Positions 32,391 to 42,000 are shown, counted from the stretch's first letter. The stretch: DNA of 64,000 nucleotides from Deinococcus aquaticus (GCF_028622095.1 NZ_CP115167.1:1-64000); one strand, 5' to 3'. Numbers and translations are program-made. The notes: generated from the letters alone by a model not told the origin.

Positions 32391-32792
32391 ATGCAGAACG
32401 TGATCTACAAAGCGGAAACGGGCGAAGGCCTGAAAATCAAGCTGCCCCTGCCCGCCACCGCAAAAAACGGCAGCCCCACCACGTACGGCCCGAGTGGCCT
32501 GCGCGTCATCCCGCAGACCGACGTCGCCACCGCCCTCCTGCGCTCCATCGGCAAGGCCCCCCAGGGCCTGAAGAACGGCGAGGCCAGCTGCGTCCTGCCT
32601 GGCATCACCCTGGTGCTCGACCTGGGCACCCTGCCCCCCGGTACGCAGGGCGGGCAGGCCATCTACCGCGAACCGGACGGTGACCTGACCCTCACCAAGA
32701 CGAGTGACTTCCTCGGGTACGCCCTGCCCGTCGCGCAGCCGCGCGGCGGCTGGGGCGTCGGCATTCCCGCCAACACCGCGCCGCCCGCCTGA
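32391..32792 (+). CDS. capsid decoration-like protein, 133 aa
   Basis: Follows the protease/scaffold and precedes the major capsid gene, the usual place of decoration proteins (lambda D, DUF2190 type). The sequence is beta-rich and Gly/Pro-rich (GEGLKIKLPLPA, PGITLVLDLGTLPPGTQGGQ, QPRGGWGVGIPANT). No Cys cluster or enzyme motif. Role inferred mainly from position. Confidence 0.65.
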   Translation: MQNVIYKAETGEGLKIKLPLPATAKNGSPTTYGPSGLRVIPQTDVATALLRSIGKAPQGLKNGEASCVLPGITLVLDLGTLPPGTQGGQAIYREPDGDLTLTKTSDFLGYALPVAQPRGGWGVGIPANTAPPA

Positions 32793-32809
32793 ACCTCCCG
32801 CTGACCTGA

Positions 32810-32838
32810 CGCGCCGCCCCCACCCGGGCGGCGCGTTT
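32810..32838 (+). terminator. hairpin before capsid gene
   Basis: CGCGCCGCCC and GGGCGGCGCG with a six-base loop, then TTTCC. A partial terminator here would tune the ratio of decoration to capsid mRNA. Confidence 0.5.
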
Positions 32839-32873
32839 CCGTACCCCGCCTCTCACGCCCCAGGAGGGCCCAC

Positions 32874-34106
32874 ATGTCCCACAGCACCCACGCCGTCAGC
32901 CTCCGCTTCAGCCTGCGCGAGGCCGCCAAGAACAGCACCAGCCGCATCATCCGCCAGGAAAACCCCGACCGTCTCACCGCGCTCTTCCTGGCCATGCGCG
33001 GCACCAAGCGCTTCTACGAAGGCTACTTCGGGCCGCGCTTCAAAGAGCAGCTGCACAAAGGCGCCGAGATCCGCCGCAACGACCCTAAAGGGTACGACGC
33101 GGCCCTCGAACGCACCGCCGAGTACACCACCGACTTCCCCGGCCTGCAGGCCCAGGTCCGCGCCCTGGAAACCATCACCAGCAGCGACCTGACCTACGCG
33201 ATCGGCACCACCCGCGAGCTGGAGAAGAACGACCCCCTGCCCCGCTTCGCCACGGACCTGTACCTGCTGGTCCGCCGCCGCACCCGCACCGACCTCAGCC
33301 CCATCACGGCCGGCGGCGGCGTGAACCTCGCGCACCGCTTCCTGAACGTCCGCGCCGAGGGCACCACGCACACCCGGAACAGCTGGGTGGGGCGCGGCAG
33401 CACGTACAGCCTGCTGAACCTTGAGGACGGCTTCGACCTCACCTGGGAGGCCGTGCTGAACAACAAGCTCGACGAGTACGACGACGCGCTGTTCGAACTC
33501 GGCGAGAACGGCGCTCGCACCCGCGCGTGGCTGATTGCCGACGCGATCCGCCGCGGCGCGACGTTCCTTGACCTGCCCGACGCGAACCTCGGGCCGAACA
33601 TCAGCAACGTGGAAGCCGCTGACGCGTTCCTCGGCGAGCAGATGATCGACGGCCGCGCGTACAGCGCGAACATGACCGACATCTTCGTGCCCGGCACGTA
33701 CCGCGCCGTGGCCCGCCGCACCCTGACCGCCGCCAGCACCCAGATCATCGGCGGCGCGAACGGCACGGTCACCCAGGTGCCGAACGACAACCCCGTGTAC
33801 ATGAAGGGCGAACTGCACAGCGAAAGCATCCTGACCGAAGCGCCCATCGAAGCGGACGACATCGCGCGCGGCATGAGCAACAAGGACTGGATCGTCGGGG
33901 ACCGCAGCCTGCAGCCCGTCGAATTCGCCACCCTCGCCCCGTTCGAGACCGGCCCGCGCCTGCTGACGAAGATCCCGGACATCGTCAACCTCGACAACAT
34001 GGGCAGCTTCGGCGAGCACATCGTCAGCACGAAGGTCAGCGACGTCGCCGCGGCCGAGGTCCGCCGCAAGGAAGGCGTCGTGCTGGTGCGCGGCAAGCGC
34101 AACTAA
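32874..34106 (+). CDS. major capsid protein
   Basis: 410 residues; AGGAGGG ahead of ATG 32874. Size and place fit an HK97-fold major head protein: an N-terminal helical arm (about 1-105), then alternating strands and helices including AIGTTRELEKNDPLPRFATDLY (part), VGRGSTYSLLNLEDGFDLTWE (part), and a C-terminal EHIVSTKVSDV. It is enclosed by hairpins on both sides, suggesting a stable, abundant transcript. No direct family motif, so the call rests on order and size. Confidence 0.8.
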   Translation: MSHSTHAVSLRFSLREAAKNSTSRIIRQENPDRLTALFLAMRGTKRFYEGYFGPRFKEQLHKGAEIRRNDPKGYDAALERTAEYTTDFPGLQAQVRALETITSSDLTYAIGTTRELEKNDPLPRFATDLYLLVRRRTRTDLSPITAGGGVNLAHRFLNVRAEGTTHTRNSWVGRGSTYSLLNLEDGFDLTWEAVLNNKLDEYDDALFELGENGARTRAWLIADAIRRGATFLDLPDANLGPNISNVEAADAFLGEQMIDGRAYSANMTDIFVPGTYRAVARRTLTAASTQIIGGANGTVTQVPNDNPVYMKGELHSESILTEAPIEADDIARGMSNKDWIVGDRSLQPVEFATLAPFETGPRLLTKIPDIVNLDNMGSFGEHIVSTKVSDVAAAEVRRKEGVVLVRGKRN

Positions 34107-34120
34107 ACCCCCGCTCAGTC

Positions 34121-34150
34121 GTGCGGGCCGGTCTCAGGACCGGCCCGCAC
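34121..34150 (+). terminator. strong hairpin after capsid gene
   Basis: GTGCGGGCCGGTC, loop TCAG, GACCGGCCCGCAC: a perfect 13-bp stem 14 bases after the capsid stop. No T tract, so it may protect the mRNA 3' end or partly terminate. Confidence 0.6.
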
Positions 34151-34175
34151 CGCCCCCCCCATCCAGGAGTCACCC

Positions 34176-34835
34176 ATGCCCGCACCGAAGAAAACGCACA
34201 TTGTCGTCAAGCCTCTCTGGCATGGCGGCAGCTGGTACCACGAGAACAGCCTCTTCCCGCCTGACGACCTCGACATCAGCGTAGCTGACGTGGAGCGGTA
34301 CGCCGGCGGGGGAGAGCAGGCCTTCATCGTCACGAAGGCAGAGTCCGACCGCCGGAAGAACCCTGACGCGTACGACGCGCAGGAGCACGCCCGCGCCCAG
34401 GCTCAGGAACTCGCCCGCCTGCGCCAGGAGAACGACGAGCTGCGGCAGGGCAGCGTGGACTTCACGCCCCTTCACGCCCTGCTCGGCCCGGTCAGCAGCA
34501 TCGACGAGGTCGTGAAGGCGACCGCCTCGCTCAAGACTGAGCTGGCCACCGGTCAGGGCGCGCAGGCGGACAAGGACCGCGCCCTGGCCGAGAAGGACCG
34601 CGAGCTGGCCAGCGCCACGGCCATCGCTGCCGGGTACGCCGCGCTGTACCCCACCACGCCCGGCACGGAACTGCCCGGCAACTTCAGCCGCCGCGGGGTG
34701 CTCGCATCCTTCGGCCTGACCACGTACGAGAGCCTGCAGGGCCTCACCGCCGAGCAGCTCACCGCGCTACCCGACATCAGCGACGAGCAGGCGAAGAAAA
34801 TCGCGCAGGCCGTCACCACGCACTTCCAGGGCTGA
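34176..34835 (+). CDS. head protein with C-terminal helix-hairpin-helix-like domain, 219 aa
   Basis: CAGGAG precedes ATG 34176. Residues 1-55 are a small domain (VVKPLWHGGSWYHENSLF), residues 60-160 a long coiled coil (EHARAQAQELARLRQENDEL), and residues 175-218 fit a helix-hairpin-helix (LTTYESLQGLTAEQLTALPD). This combination is often seen in genes just after the major capsid gene. Possibly a head-completion component. Confidence 0.6.
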   Translation: MPAPKKTHIVVKPLWHGGSWYHENSLFPPDDLDISVADVERYAGGGEQAFIVTKAESDRRKNPDAYDAQEHARAQAQELARLRQENDELRQGSVDFTPLHALLGPVSSIDEVVKATASLKTELATGQGAQADKDRALAEKDRELASATAIAAGYAALYPTTPGTELPGNFSRRGVLASFGLTTYESLQGLTAEQLTALPDISDEQAKKIAQAVTTHFQG

Positions 34836-34840
34836 GCGGC

Positions 34841-35251
34841 GTGACCGCCTCGGAAAACCCCCCGACCCTGACGACCGTCGACCGCCTCGAGGGGCTGTAC
34901 GGCCTGACCAGCGCCGACCTGGGCCTCGACGAGGCGGCGTTCACGCGGCGCGTCGCACTCTGGGAGCAACTGGCCGCTGAGCAGGGCGGCACGGCCCGGC
35001 AGCAGCAGGCGCGGGTGCGGGTCACCGCGCTGACCAACACCATCACCGCCCTGATGCGCCGCGCCGACAAGTTCCGCGCGGAGGGCGACATCACGACGGA
35101 ACGGGACATCCTCGGGCGCGTCGAGGTGTTCCAGGGCTGGCTGACCGCCGCCGTCGCCGAGGCGGACCCCACCAGCCCCAGTAGCAGCGGACCCAGGAGT
35201 GCCAGCCCCGCCGCAGAGTTCACCGGCTACGGCATCGGGGGGAATGGGTGA
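34841..35251 (+). CDS. head-tail connector-like protein, 136 aa
   Basis: GTG start; helical protein with ALWEQLAAEQGG and TNTITALMRRADKFRAE. Position between capsid and tail genes and its size fit an adaptor (gp6-like). It overlaps the next gene by GTGA. Role by position only. Confidence 0.55.
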   Translation: MTASENPPTLTTVDRLEGLYGLTSADLGLDEAAFTRRVALWEQLAAEQGGTARQQQARVRVTALTNTITALMRRADKFRAEGDITTERDILGRVEVFQGWLTAAVAEADPTSPSSSGPRSASPAAEFTGYGIGGNG

Positions 35252-35637
35252 CTTTCATCGACGATCCGGAACTGGCCGCCCTGCGTGCCGAGGCGGGTCA
35301 GGAGATCCAGGCCAACGCCGGCCTGATGTTCCGCCACAAGGGCACGTTCACACGGTCACAGAACGGCCGGACGCGCGAGTACCCGTGCCGGTTCAGCGTC
35401 CGGGACCCGGTGAAAGGCAGCCGCGATCAGGTAGCTGCTGCTGAGGCGTTCGCCACGGCGGCGGGGGCCGCGTTCCGGGACGTGCGGGTCCTGACCGTCC
35501 ACCCGGACGACGCCCGCCCGCCCGAAGGCGCGGTCCTCACTACCCCCTGGGACGGCGGCCGCCTGGAGGTTCGCAGCTGGTCCCAGCCGAGCGACTTCAC
35601 CGGGCAGGCCATCGGCCTGTGCCTGCTGAGGCGGTGA
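35248..35637 (+). CDS. head-closure (stopper)-like protein, 129 aa
   Basis: GTG start coupled to the previous gene. Beta-rich (GTFTRSQNGRTREYPCRFSV, GRLEVRSWSQPSDF), as expected for stopper proteins that seal the connector. Next gene coupled by GTGA. Role by position only. Confidence 0.55.
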   Translation: MTFIDDPELAALRAEAGQEIQANAGLMFRHKGTFTRSQNGRTREYPCRFSVRDPVKGSRDQVAAAEAFATAAGAAFRDVRVLTVHPDDARPPEGAVLTTPWDGGRLEVRSWSQPSDFTGQAIGLCLLRR

Positions 35638-36074
35638 CGGGAATGCTCGACGATCTCACCCGCCGCCTGCAGGCCGCCCTGCCCGTCACGGTGCCCGTGC
35701 TGCCGCCTGAGGAGTTCCTGGTACCCGCCGAGTGGGAACAGGAGGACGCCACCGGCAACCTCGTCCCGAACGGGGAGCGGGGCCTGCACGTCTACCTGCG
35801 GCAGAAAGCCCCGGATGGATACGTGCAGCTGCACGACCTGCAACCGCTGAGCACCCAAAGCGGCTGGGCAGATCAGCACCTGCTCACCGTGACCTGCATC
35901 GCCATCACAGAAACACACGCCCAGGCTGTGGCCGCGCAGGTCCGCCGCACCCTGGGGGGCACACCCCGCACCAGCCACCGCACCAAGGTCACCATGCCTG
36001 CCCGCGTCACGCGCGCCCCGGGCAGCGTCATGGTGACCTTGCAATTCACCGTCGTCAGCGCGCACCCGAGGTAA
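35634..36074 (+). CDS. tail-completion-like protein, 146 aa
   Basis: GTG 35634 overlaps the previous stop; ATG 35643 is an alternative. Sequence MLDDLTRRLQAALPVTVPVL followed by strands (QHLLTVTCIAITETHAQAVA, VMVTLQFTVVSAHP) resembles tail-terminator proteins (gpU/gp17-like), which cap the tail at the neck. It sits directly before the tail tube gene. Confidence 0.6.
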   Translation: MTGMLDDLTRRLQAALPVTVPVLPPEEFLVPAEWEQEDATGNLVPNGERGLHVYLRQKAPDGYVQLHDLQPLSTQSGWADQHLLTVTCIAITETHAQAVAAQVRRTLGGTPRTSHRTKVTMPARVTRAPGSVMVTLQFTVVSAHPR

Positions 36075-36077
36075 CCC

Positions 36078-36908
36078 ATGAACGAAGCACTGCTGCGCAA
36101 CCCGGATGTTCTCGACAGCTCGAACATCACCACCACCGGACGTCAGGTGTTCGGCATCCGCAAGGGCGACGGCCAGAAGCTCACGGACTTCGGCCTGATC
36201 GAAAGCCTGGAATTCACCCGCGACCCCCAGGTACGCGAACTGAAAGGCAACCGCAAAGGCCGCACCAAGACCTACAAGAAGGTTATCGACGAGGACAACC
36301 TCACCGGAACCTTCCAGACCAGCTCCGTAGGCAACCCGGCCGTCCGTGAGTGGTACCTGGGTTCTAAGCCCAAGATCGCAGCGCTGACCGGCCTCGCCTT
36401 CGCATCGGCCAAGGCCTACGCACTGAACGATGTCGTCCTGGCTAGTGGCCGCCTGTACAAAGTCACCACGGCAGGTACCAGCGCCGCAGCCGCGCCCATC
36501 TGGCCCACCGCGACCGGCGCGACCGTGACCAGCAACACCGCAACCTTCACCGACATCGGCACGACCGCCGATAACGAGATCCGCGCGTTCAGCGGCGACG
36601 CCAGCATCAACCGGGGCGGCGTGATGATCGTCCTGAGCACCGAAGAAAGCGACAGCGGCCGCAGCATCATCCGCGTCTACCCCAACGCGGACGTGCAGGG
36701 CACCGGCGAGCCTGACATCCAGGACTTCAACGGGTACGAGTTCGAAATGACCACGACCAGCAACACCGGTTTCGTCCCCCCGGCCCTGCTCGGCGACTTC
36801 GCCACCGCCAAACCGGATGGCGTGGTGTACGACGTGCCCAACACCCGCCTCGCGGAAGCGTGGAACCTGCTGGCCACCGCACTTATCCAGCACGTCGATC
36901 CTCTGTAA
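36078..36908 (+). CDS. major tail tube protein
   Basis: 276 residues. N-terminal part (DFGLIESLEFTRDPQVRELKGNR in part) and the final third (GYEFEMTTTSNTGFVPPALL) fit siphovirus tube proteins. Residues about 110-180 (AYALNDVVLASGRLYKVTTAG, then AATFTDIGTT-like) are an inserted beta domain of the kind displayed on tube surfaces. It polymerises into the tail tube around the tape measure. Followed by a terminator hairpin, as expected for a highly made protein. Confidence 0.8.
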   Translation: MNEALLRNPDVLDSSNITTTGRQVFGIRKGDGQKLTDFGLIESLEFTRDPQVRELKGNRKGRTKTYKKVIDEDNLTGTFQTSSVGNPAVREWYLGSKPKIAALTGLAFASAKAYALNDVVLASGRLYKVTTAGTSAAAAPIWPTATGATVTSNTATFTDIGTTADNEIRAFSGDASINRGGVMIVLSTEESDSGRSIIRVYPNADVQGTGEPDIQDFNGYEFEMTTTSNTGFVPPALLGDFATAKPDGVVYDVPNTRLAEAWNLLATALIQHVDPL

Positions 36909-36924
36909 ACCCAGCCCAGCGCGC

Positions 36925-36950
36925 AGCTCGCCCCGCTTGGGGCGGGCTGG
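36925..36950 (+). terminator. terminator hairpin after tail tube gene
   Basis: AGCTCGCCCC, loop GCTT, GGGGCGGGCT (one G-T pair), then GGTTCCCCC. Sits 17 bases after the stop codon. Confidence 0.55.
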
Positions 36951-36975
36951 TTCCCCCTAACAACACGAGATGACC

Positions 36976-37341
36976 ATGTACACCCAACCCTGCACGCTCA
37001 CGTCCGGCGCTACGGTCACCATCACTCCCTGGCGGCTTGATGAAATGGCCGCCCTCGCCATTGACTTCCAAGCCGTGCAGGACACCCTCACGGCCACGCT
37101 GAGGGGTCAGTCGGCCCCGCTGTTGCCCCAGCGAGCGATGCCTGTCCTGGTACGCGTGCTGCGGCTGAGCCTGACCCGCCCCGACGACGCGGATCTGGTC
37201 ATGGCCCCCGACCTTCCCGCCGTCCTGCAGGCGATCTGGGCCGTGAACGGCCTGGGTGATTACGCAAAAAAAGCACTGCTCCAGCGCCTGCGAGCGGATC
37301 AATGGCGGGCGGCGCTGCTGAAGCCCCGCACCTCACCCTGA
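36976..37341 (+). CDS. tail assembly chaperone (gpG-like)
   Basis: 121 residues from ATG 36976 (GAG six bases ahead; ATG 36970 is possible). Small helical protein between tube and tape-measure genes, the place of gpG. Codons 98 and 99 are both AAA within a run of seven A, and an overlapping frame at -1 continues to 37682, the hallmark of a programmed frameshift. The middle (DLPAVLQAIWAVNGLGDY) matches the later gene at 38161, so the chaperone is duplicated. Confidence 0.75.
   Translation: MYTQPCTLTSGATVTITPWRLDEMAALAIDFQAVQDTLTATLRGQSAPLLPQRAMPVLVRVLRLSLTRPDDADLVMAPDLPAVLQAIWAVNGLGDYAKKALLQRLRADQWRAALLKPRTSP
37266..37317 (+). promoter_or_regulatory. predicted -1 frameshift site
   Basis: The heptamer A AAA AAA (37266-37272) is in the correct phase of the chaperone frame. 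Nine bases after it CAGCGCC (37282-37288) can pair with GGCGCTG (37311-37317), a stem of the sort that stimulates slippage. A -1 shift enters the next frame, which has no stop before its own ATG at 37302, and gives a 235-residue fusion. Confidence 0.7.
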
Positions 37342-37682
37342 TCGACCAGGCGCTGGAGCACCTGACGTACGCGGAAATTCAGGCCACGCCTCTGCCGGCA
37401 CTCCAGCAGTTGATTGAGGCCCGGACTCGCCGCCGCTTCCGCGAGCGCAGCGAAAACCTCCGCGACGACACGATGTCCAAGGAGATCAACTACGGCCAGT
37501 CAGTCAAAGGCCAGATGCCCGCCTCCAAACTCCCGTACAAGATTGTCGACACGCCATACCAGCGCCACCAGAACGCTCTGGACCGCGCAGGCCTGGGCCT
37601 GCCCCCCACGGAGCTTCCCGACGAGCGAGCTGCACGCCTGAAAGCTGAGAACGCAGCGGCGTTGAAAGCCATGCTGAGTTGA
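37302..37682 (+). CDS. tail chaperone extension (gpT-like), made by frameshift
   Basis: This frame overlaps the chaperone by 40 bases at -1. Its ATG at 37302 lacks a ribosome site, supporting synthesis only as a fusion. It adds a helical segment (LEHLTYAEIQATPLPALQQLIE), a basic section and a Lys/Ala-rich end, similar in size to gpT. In lambda-like phages G and GT bind the tape measure and recruit tube protein. Confidence 0.65.
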   Translation: MAGGAAEAPHLTLIDQALEHLTYAEIQATPLPALQQLIEARTRRRFRERSENLRDDTMSKEINYGQSVKGQMPASKLPYKIVDTPYQRHQNALDRAGLGLPPTELPDERAARLKAENAAALKAMLS

Positions 37683-37690
37683 GGTCCCCC

Positions 37691-38170
37691 ATGAACATGA
37701 AATCGAGAATCGACAGGACGGGCAGCCGCGTGATGCTCAGGCGTGCAGCACTCCTGTCTGCCGCGCTTAACCCCCTCGCGCAGCAGGCCGCCCGCACCGC
37801 AAAGACTCACGCGCTCAGGGGTTTGGAGCTGAACGTGTACGGCACGGTGGCGGGCGAGTATGACCGCACCGGGCACCTACGCACTGAAGTGTTCGCCAGC
37901 GGCGCAGCGAACGCCGGCACTCTCGGCCTTGTCGTCGGGGACCGCGCCCCCTACGCCAGTGAAATCGAGTTCGGGACTGGCCCGTATGAGCTGAACGAGG
38001 CCCAACGACAGGCGTACCTGGATGTGCTGCCGCGCGGCGGACTGCTGCGCTTCGGTCGCACCGGGCAGGCGTACCTGCTGCCCGGCCCGTACATCGGCCC
38101 GGCGTTGATGTTCGCCCGGACGCTCACGCGAGAGCGCCTGATTGCCCTGATGGTGGCCTTGTGGAGCTGA
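37691..38170 (+). CDS. HK97 gp10-like tail/neck protein
   Basis: 159 residues from ATG 37691 with GAGGT ahead. VVGDRAPYASEIEFGTGPYEL and LLPGPYIGPALMFA match the pattern of HK97-gp10-like neck proteins (NAPYAxxIEFGT...). This protein normally lies before the tail tube gene; here it lies after the chaperones, an odd order. It overlaps the next gene by ten bases. Confidence 0.65.
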   Translation: MNMKSRIDRTGSRVMLRRAALLSAALNPLAQQAARTAKTHALRGLELNVYGTVAGEYDRTGHLRTEVFASGAANAGTLGLVVGDRAPYASEIEFGTGPYELNEAQRQAYLDVLPRGGLLRFGRTGQAYLLPGPYIGPALMFARTLTRERLIALMVALWS

Positions 38171-38508
38171 GTCGCGCCGTCCGACTGGCGGACGGCACGA
38201 GCGTCGAGGTGCGTGCCTGGACGCTCGGCATGCTGGCCGAGCACGGCGAGGCGTACCTCGCATTGCTGGACGAACTGAACGCCCCGCTCAGCGCCCAACC
38301 GGGCGCGCGGCCCGCTCTGGCCCGCGCGATCCGCATGAGCCTGATCGAACCTGCCGACGAGGACCGCATTCGCCTGATCGACCGACAGGATGTGCTGGAG
38401 GCCATCTATGCCGTGAACGGCCTGCGGGAACTCACGACCACCGCCCTCGACCTGATGACCGAGGGCCGGGAGGCGATGCTGGGCGCGCTGGAAGCTGCTC
38501 AGGGTTGA
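38161..38508 (+). CDS. second tail chaperone-like protein (paralogue)
   Basis: 115 residues from GTG 38161. LIDRQDVLEAIYAVNGLREL aligns with DLPAVLQAIWAVNGLGDY of the first chaperone, and overall length and helix pattern agree. No A-run or overlapping frame is present, so no frameshift is expected. It ends ten bases inside the end of the inverted membrane-protein gene. Confidence 0.6.
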   Translation: MELSRAVRLADGTSVEVRAWTLGMLAEHGEAYLALLDELNAPLSAQPGARPALARAIRMSLIEPADEDRIRLIDRQDVLEAIYAVNGLRELTTTALDLMTEGREAMLGALEAAQG

Positions 38509-38996
38509 AGGTCCACCAGCAGCCGCGCCTGCGCGAGATCCGGGCCGCTCACCTCGCACGCAAACCGGCTCCGGAGTGGGACGCCCAGGCTGTTCTGAGC
38601 ATCCACCGTGCCGGTGTACCGCCACGCACTGCCGGTCCAGGCAGCGTCCGCGTCCTTCGTGAACGCCGCCGTCGCCGGGGCCTTCAGTCGGTCCTTCACG
38701 GCCTGTTCGCAGGCGATTTCCATATCCCGCGCGGGCTGGGCACTCAGGACACCCGCCGCCTGCTGCGCCTGTTGCTGCTGCGCGGCCGCCTGACGAGCCG
38801 CCCGGGCCGACTGGCCACTACGCGCCTCGCCCCACACCACGAACCCGAGGTAGCCGAACGAGCCGAGCAGCGCAGCGAGCAGCAGGCCGCATCCGGCACT
38901 CGCCAGGGCGTCCTGCGTCTTCGTGCGGGGCTTCTGACGCGCCCACCGCTCGGTGAGTTCGTCGGCAGTGCTGCGTGGTGACGGTTCCGGTTTCAT
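38499..38996 (-). CDS. inverted membrane protein, probable lysogenic-conversion gene
   Basis: 165 residues from ATG 38996 with GGAG four bases ahead. Residues 30-52 (ALASAGCGLLLAALLGSFGYLGFVVWGEAR in part) form one membrane helix; a Gln/Ala-rich stalk follows, and the outer domain (CEQAVKDRLKAPATAAF, YTGTVDAQNSLGVPLRSRFAC in part) has two Cys and resembles small exported domains of bacteria and phages. It runs against the late genes exactly between chaperone and tape measure, so it must have its own promoter. Superinfection exclusion is a possible role. Confidence 0.7.
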   Translation of the reverse strand: MKPEPSPRSTADELTERWARQKPRTKTQDALASAGCGLLLAALLGSFGYLGFVVWGEARSGQSARAARQAAAQQQQAQQAAGVLSAQPARDMEIACEQAVKDRLKAPATAAFTKDADAAWTGSAWRYTGTVDAQNSLGVPLRSRFACEVSGPDLAQARLLVDLQP

Positions 38997-39032
38997 AGTT
39001 CTCCACCTTACCTGCCACCCAAGGGGGTGCCC

Positions 39033-42000
39033 ATGGCAAACCTGCAAGACCGATACCTGCTCGACGTGAATCAGGCGCTGGCCCAGCTCGGCCGCGTGGA
39101 CGCCGCCGTCGCCCGCATCGCCGCCCGGCGCAACATCAACCTCGACTCCACCAGCCTCACGCAGGCCCTTTCGCGCGCCACAGCCCTGCGGACCGCCCTG
39201 AACGGCCTGGGCGGGCCCGGCACGCGCACCCTGAGCATCCGCATGAGCACGGCAAGCCTGACGGGCGCGAACAGCCAGATCCTCGCCACCGAGCGGAGCA
39301 TCATGCGCCTGACCGCCGCCGCTGGCGCGAACCTCGGCATGACGCAGCGTCTCACGGGCGTGTTCGGGTTCATCCCCGGCCCGCTCGGGCTGTTCGCGTC
39401 GGGAGCAGCGGTCGTCACGGATGCCCTGAGTGGACTGACCGTCGCGCAGCGCCTGAACACCATCGGCGCGTACGCCCTGGTCGGCGGGCTCGCCGCGATC
39501 GGGATTGCCACGGCCAGCCTCGCCTCGCACGGGGTGAAGCAGCTGGGCGAATTCCAGAACGCCGTGAACATCCTCAACGCCCAGGGGCCGAACCTGGGCG
39601 CGAACCTTGACGAACAGATCCGCGCGCTGCAGGAAGCCGGCGGCCGGGCCGCGCAGCAATTCAACCGGGCAGAACTCGGCAACGGCGTGGCGGACCTGAC
39701 CAAGCAGGGCCTTGAGGGCGCGGATGCGCTGAAGGTCGCCGCGACCGGGTACAAGATCGCCGGGGCTGAAGGTACGAATCTGGTCGAGACGAACAAGCTG
39801 CTGCTGTCCACCCTCCGCCAGTTCGGGAAGGACGGACCGGAAGCAGCCGCTGCGGCCGCGAAGTTTGGTGACGTGTTCGCCAAGGGGTCCATCCAGGCGG
39901 CCTCAGGAGCGAAGGAGCTCATGGAGGGACTCGCGGTCGTCGGCCCCCTAGCGGACAAGGCGAACTTCAGCCTGGAAGAAACCGTGGGGATCCTCGTCGC
40001 GCTGGACAACAAGGGCCTGAAGGCCAGCACAGTGGGCGCCAACGCCTTCCGCGCGGTCCTCATGGCGCTGGCCAGCCCCACCGGGGTTGCCCGGAAGGAA
40101 ATCGATAAGCTGGGCGTCGCCACCCGGAACCTCGACGGCTCGGCCCGCGACGTGCGCGACATCCTAATGGACCTGCGCAAGGCCGCAGCGGTGTCCGGCC
40201 AGACGTACGATCAGGCCACCCAGTCGCAGATCCGGCAGGCGGACAGCGTGGCTGCGGCCAGCACCATCTTCCGCTCGCGCGGCGTCGTCGGCTTCCTGAA
40301 CATGACGGACGCGACGGACAAGTACATTGCCGCGCTGCAGGACTCCGAAGGGGCGCTCGATCAGTACGCGAACGCCCTGACCGAGGGTCCCGCAAAAGCC
40401 CAGGAGCGCGTCCGCAAGAGCGTGGATGACCTGGCGCTGTCGTTCGCGCAGACGTTCGGCCCCAAGTTATCCACGGCTCTGGACAGCCTGTCAGCGTTCA
40501 TTCGTGGGCTGGATAAACTCACCCAGTCCCCCGACAGCGTGAAGGACTACCTGAATGCCATCGCCGTAGGCATCGGCGGGGTCACCCTGGCCCTGACACT
40601 GAACACCCTGGCCTCCAAAGGCGCCCTAGGGGCTGGAGGCTTCGCCGCGTTCGTCAAACTCCTGCAGGCGACCGCTGCCGCGCAGATCTTTGCCAAGACC
40701 GCTGCCTCCCTCGCGCTGATCCGCACGGAACTGGCGATCGGGTTCGCGGCCAACGGACTTCGGGGGGCGCTGGCTGTCCTCATGGCGATTCCGGCTGCGG
40801 CGGGCCTCGCGCTGGCCGCCACGACCCTGTTCGCGGCGGGTACCATTGCGGCGAACTTCAAGATCGCTGGTGATGTGAAGGCCACGTATGACCAGATTGA
40901 CGAACGCGCCAATCAGGCCCAGGAGAAGCTCATGGCGCGCGTCAAGGAGCTGAGTGCGCAGGGTCCCCTCGGGAAACTGAAGGCCAAGCAGCTGCTGCTG
41001 ATCGAGTTGCGCTTCAATCAGGAGAACACCCCGGAGCAGAACGCTTCTCTCGACAAACGGCTCGCGTCCGTGAAGGCGGAGATCAAGGCTCAGGTGGACG
41101 CCGACGCGGCGCGCCTCGCGGCCAGCAAGAGCAAGGAAAATGACGTGGCGGCCACGGCAGAACAGACCGACGCCTACGATGACCTGATTCAACGGCTGAA
41201 GGACGTCCGCGCGCAGTTCAGCGACTCCGGAGCCACCACGTTCGAGAAGGACCTTCAGGGTGCCCGCAAGGCCCTGGACGACTTCAACGCGAGTGTCGAC
41301 AAGGCCCTGGAGAAGGGTGAGCTGACGCCCACGCAGGGGGATGCACTCAAGAAGCGCGCCCAGCAGGAACGGGGCGGGCTCATCCAGGGCATCGTCGATA
41401 AGCAACTGAAGGCCGACGAGGAACTGCGCCTCAAGCACGAACGCGAGGTGCAGGACGCTCAACTGGCCATCCAGCAGGACGGCCGCAAGAAACGGGAAGC
41501 AGAACTCCAGCGCGAGGTGGATGACACCCGCAAGCTGTACGGCGAGCAGATCTCGGAGGCGCGAACCAACGCGAAGTCCGCCCCGACCAGCAGCAGCCGC
41601 GCGAAGTTCACCGCCCAGGCCGTGGCGCTGGCGCGGCAGGAAACCGCCGCGATCAAGGCCATCCGGGCTAAGGGCGCAGCGGATCTGGACAAGATCGACG
41701 ACGACCGGCTGGAGAAGGTGAAGGCCGCGCAACGTGAACTGCTGGGGGCTCAGGGCCGCTCGTACGCCGCCGCCACCGCGCAGCTCGTGCAGGAACGGGA
41801 CCGGGCCGTTGCGCTGGCCGGGGACGTTCCTGCCGCCCGCCTCGCGGCCGAGCAGCGGTTCGGTCCGCAGATCCTGCGCCTGCAGGAAGCTCAGGCGGCG
41901 CTATCCGGGCAGGCTCAGCGTTCGCAGCTCCTGAACACCCTGACCCAGAGTCTCCAGGACGCCAAGGCTGCGGGCGGCCGCCGCGCCGAGCTGGAACTGA

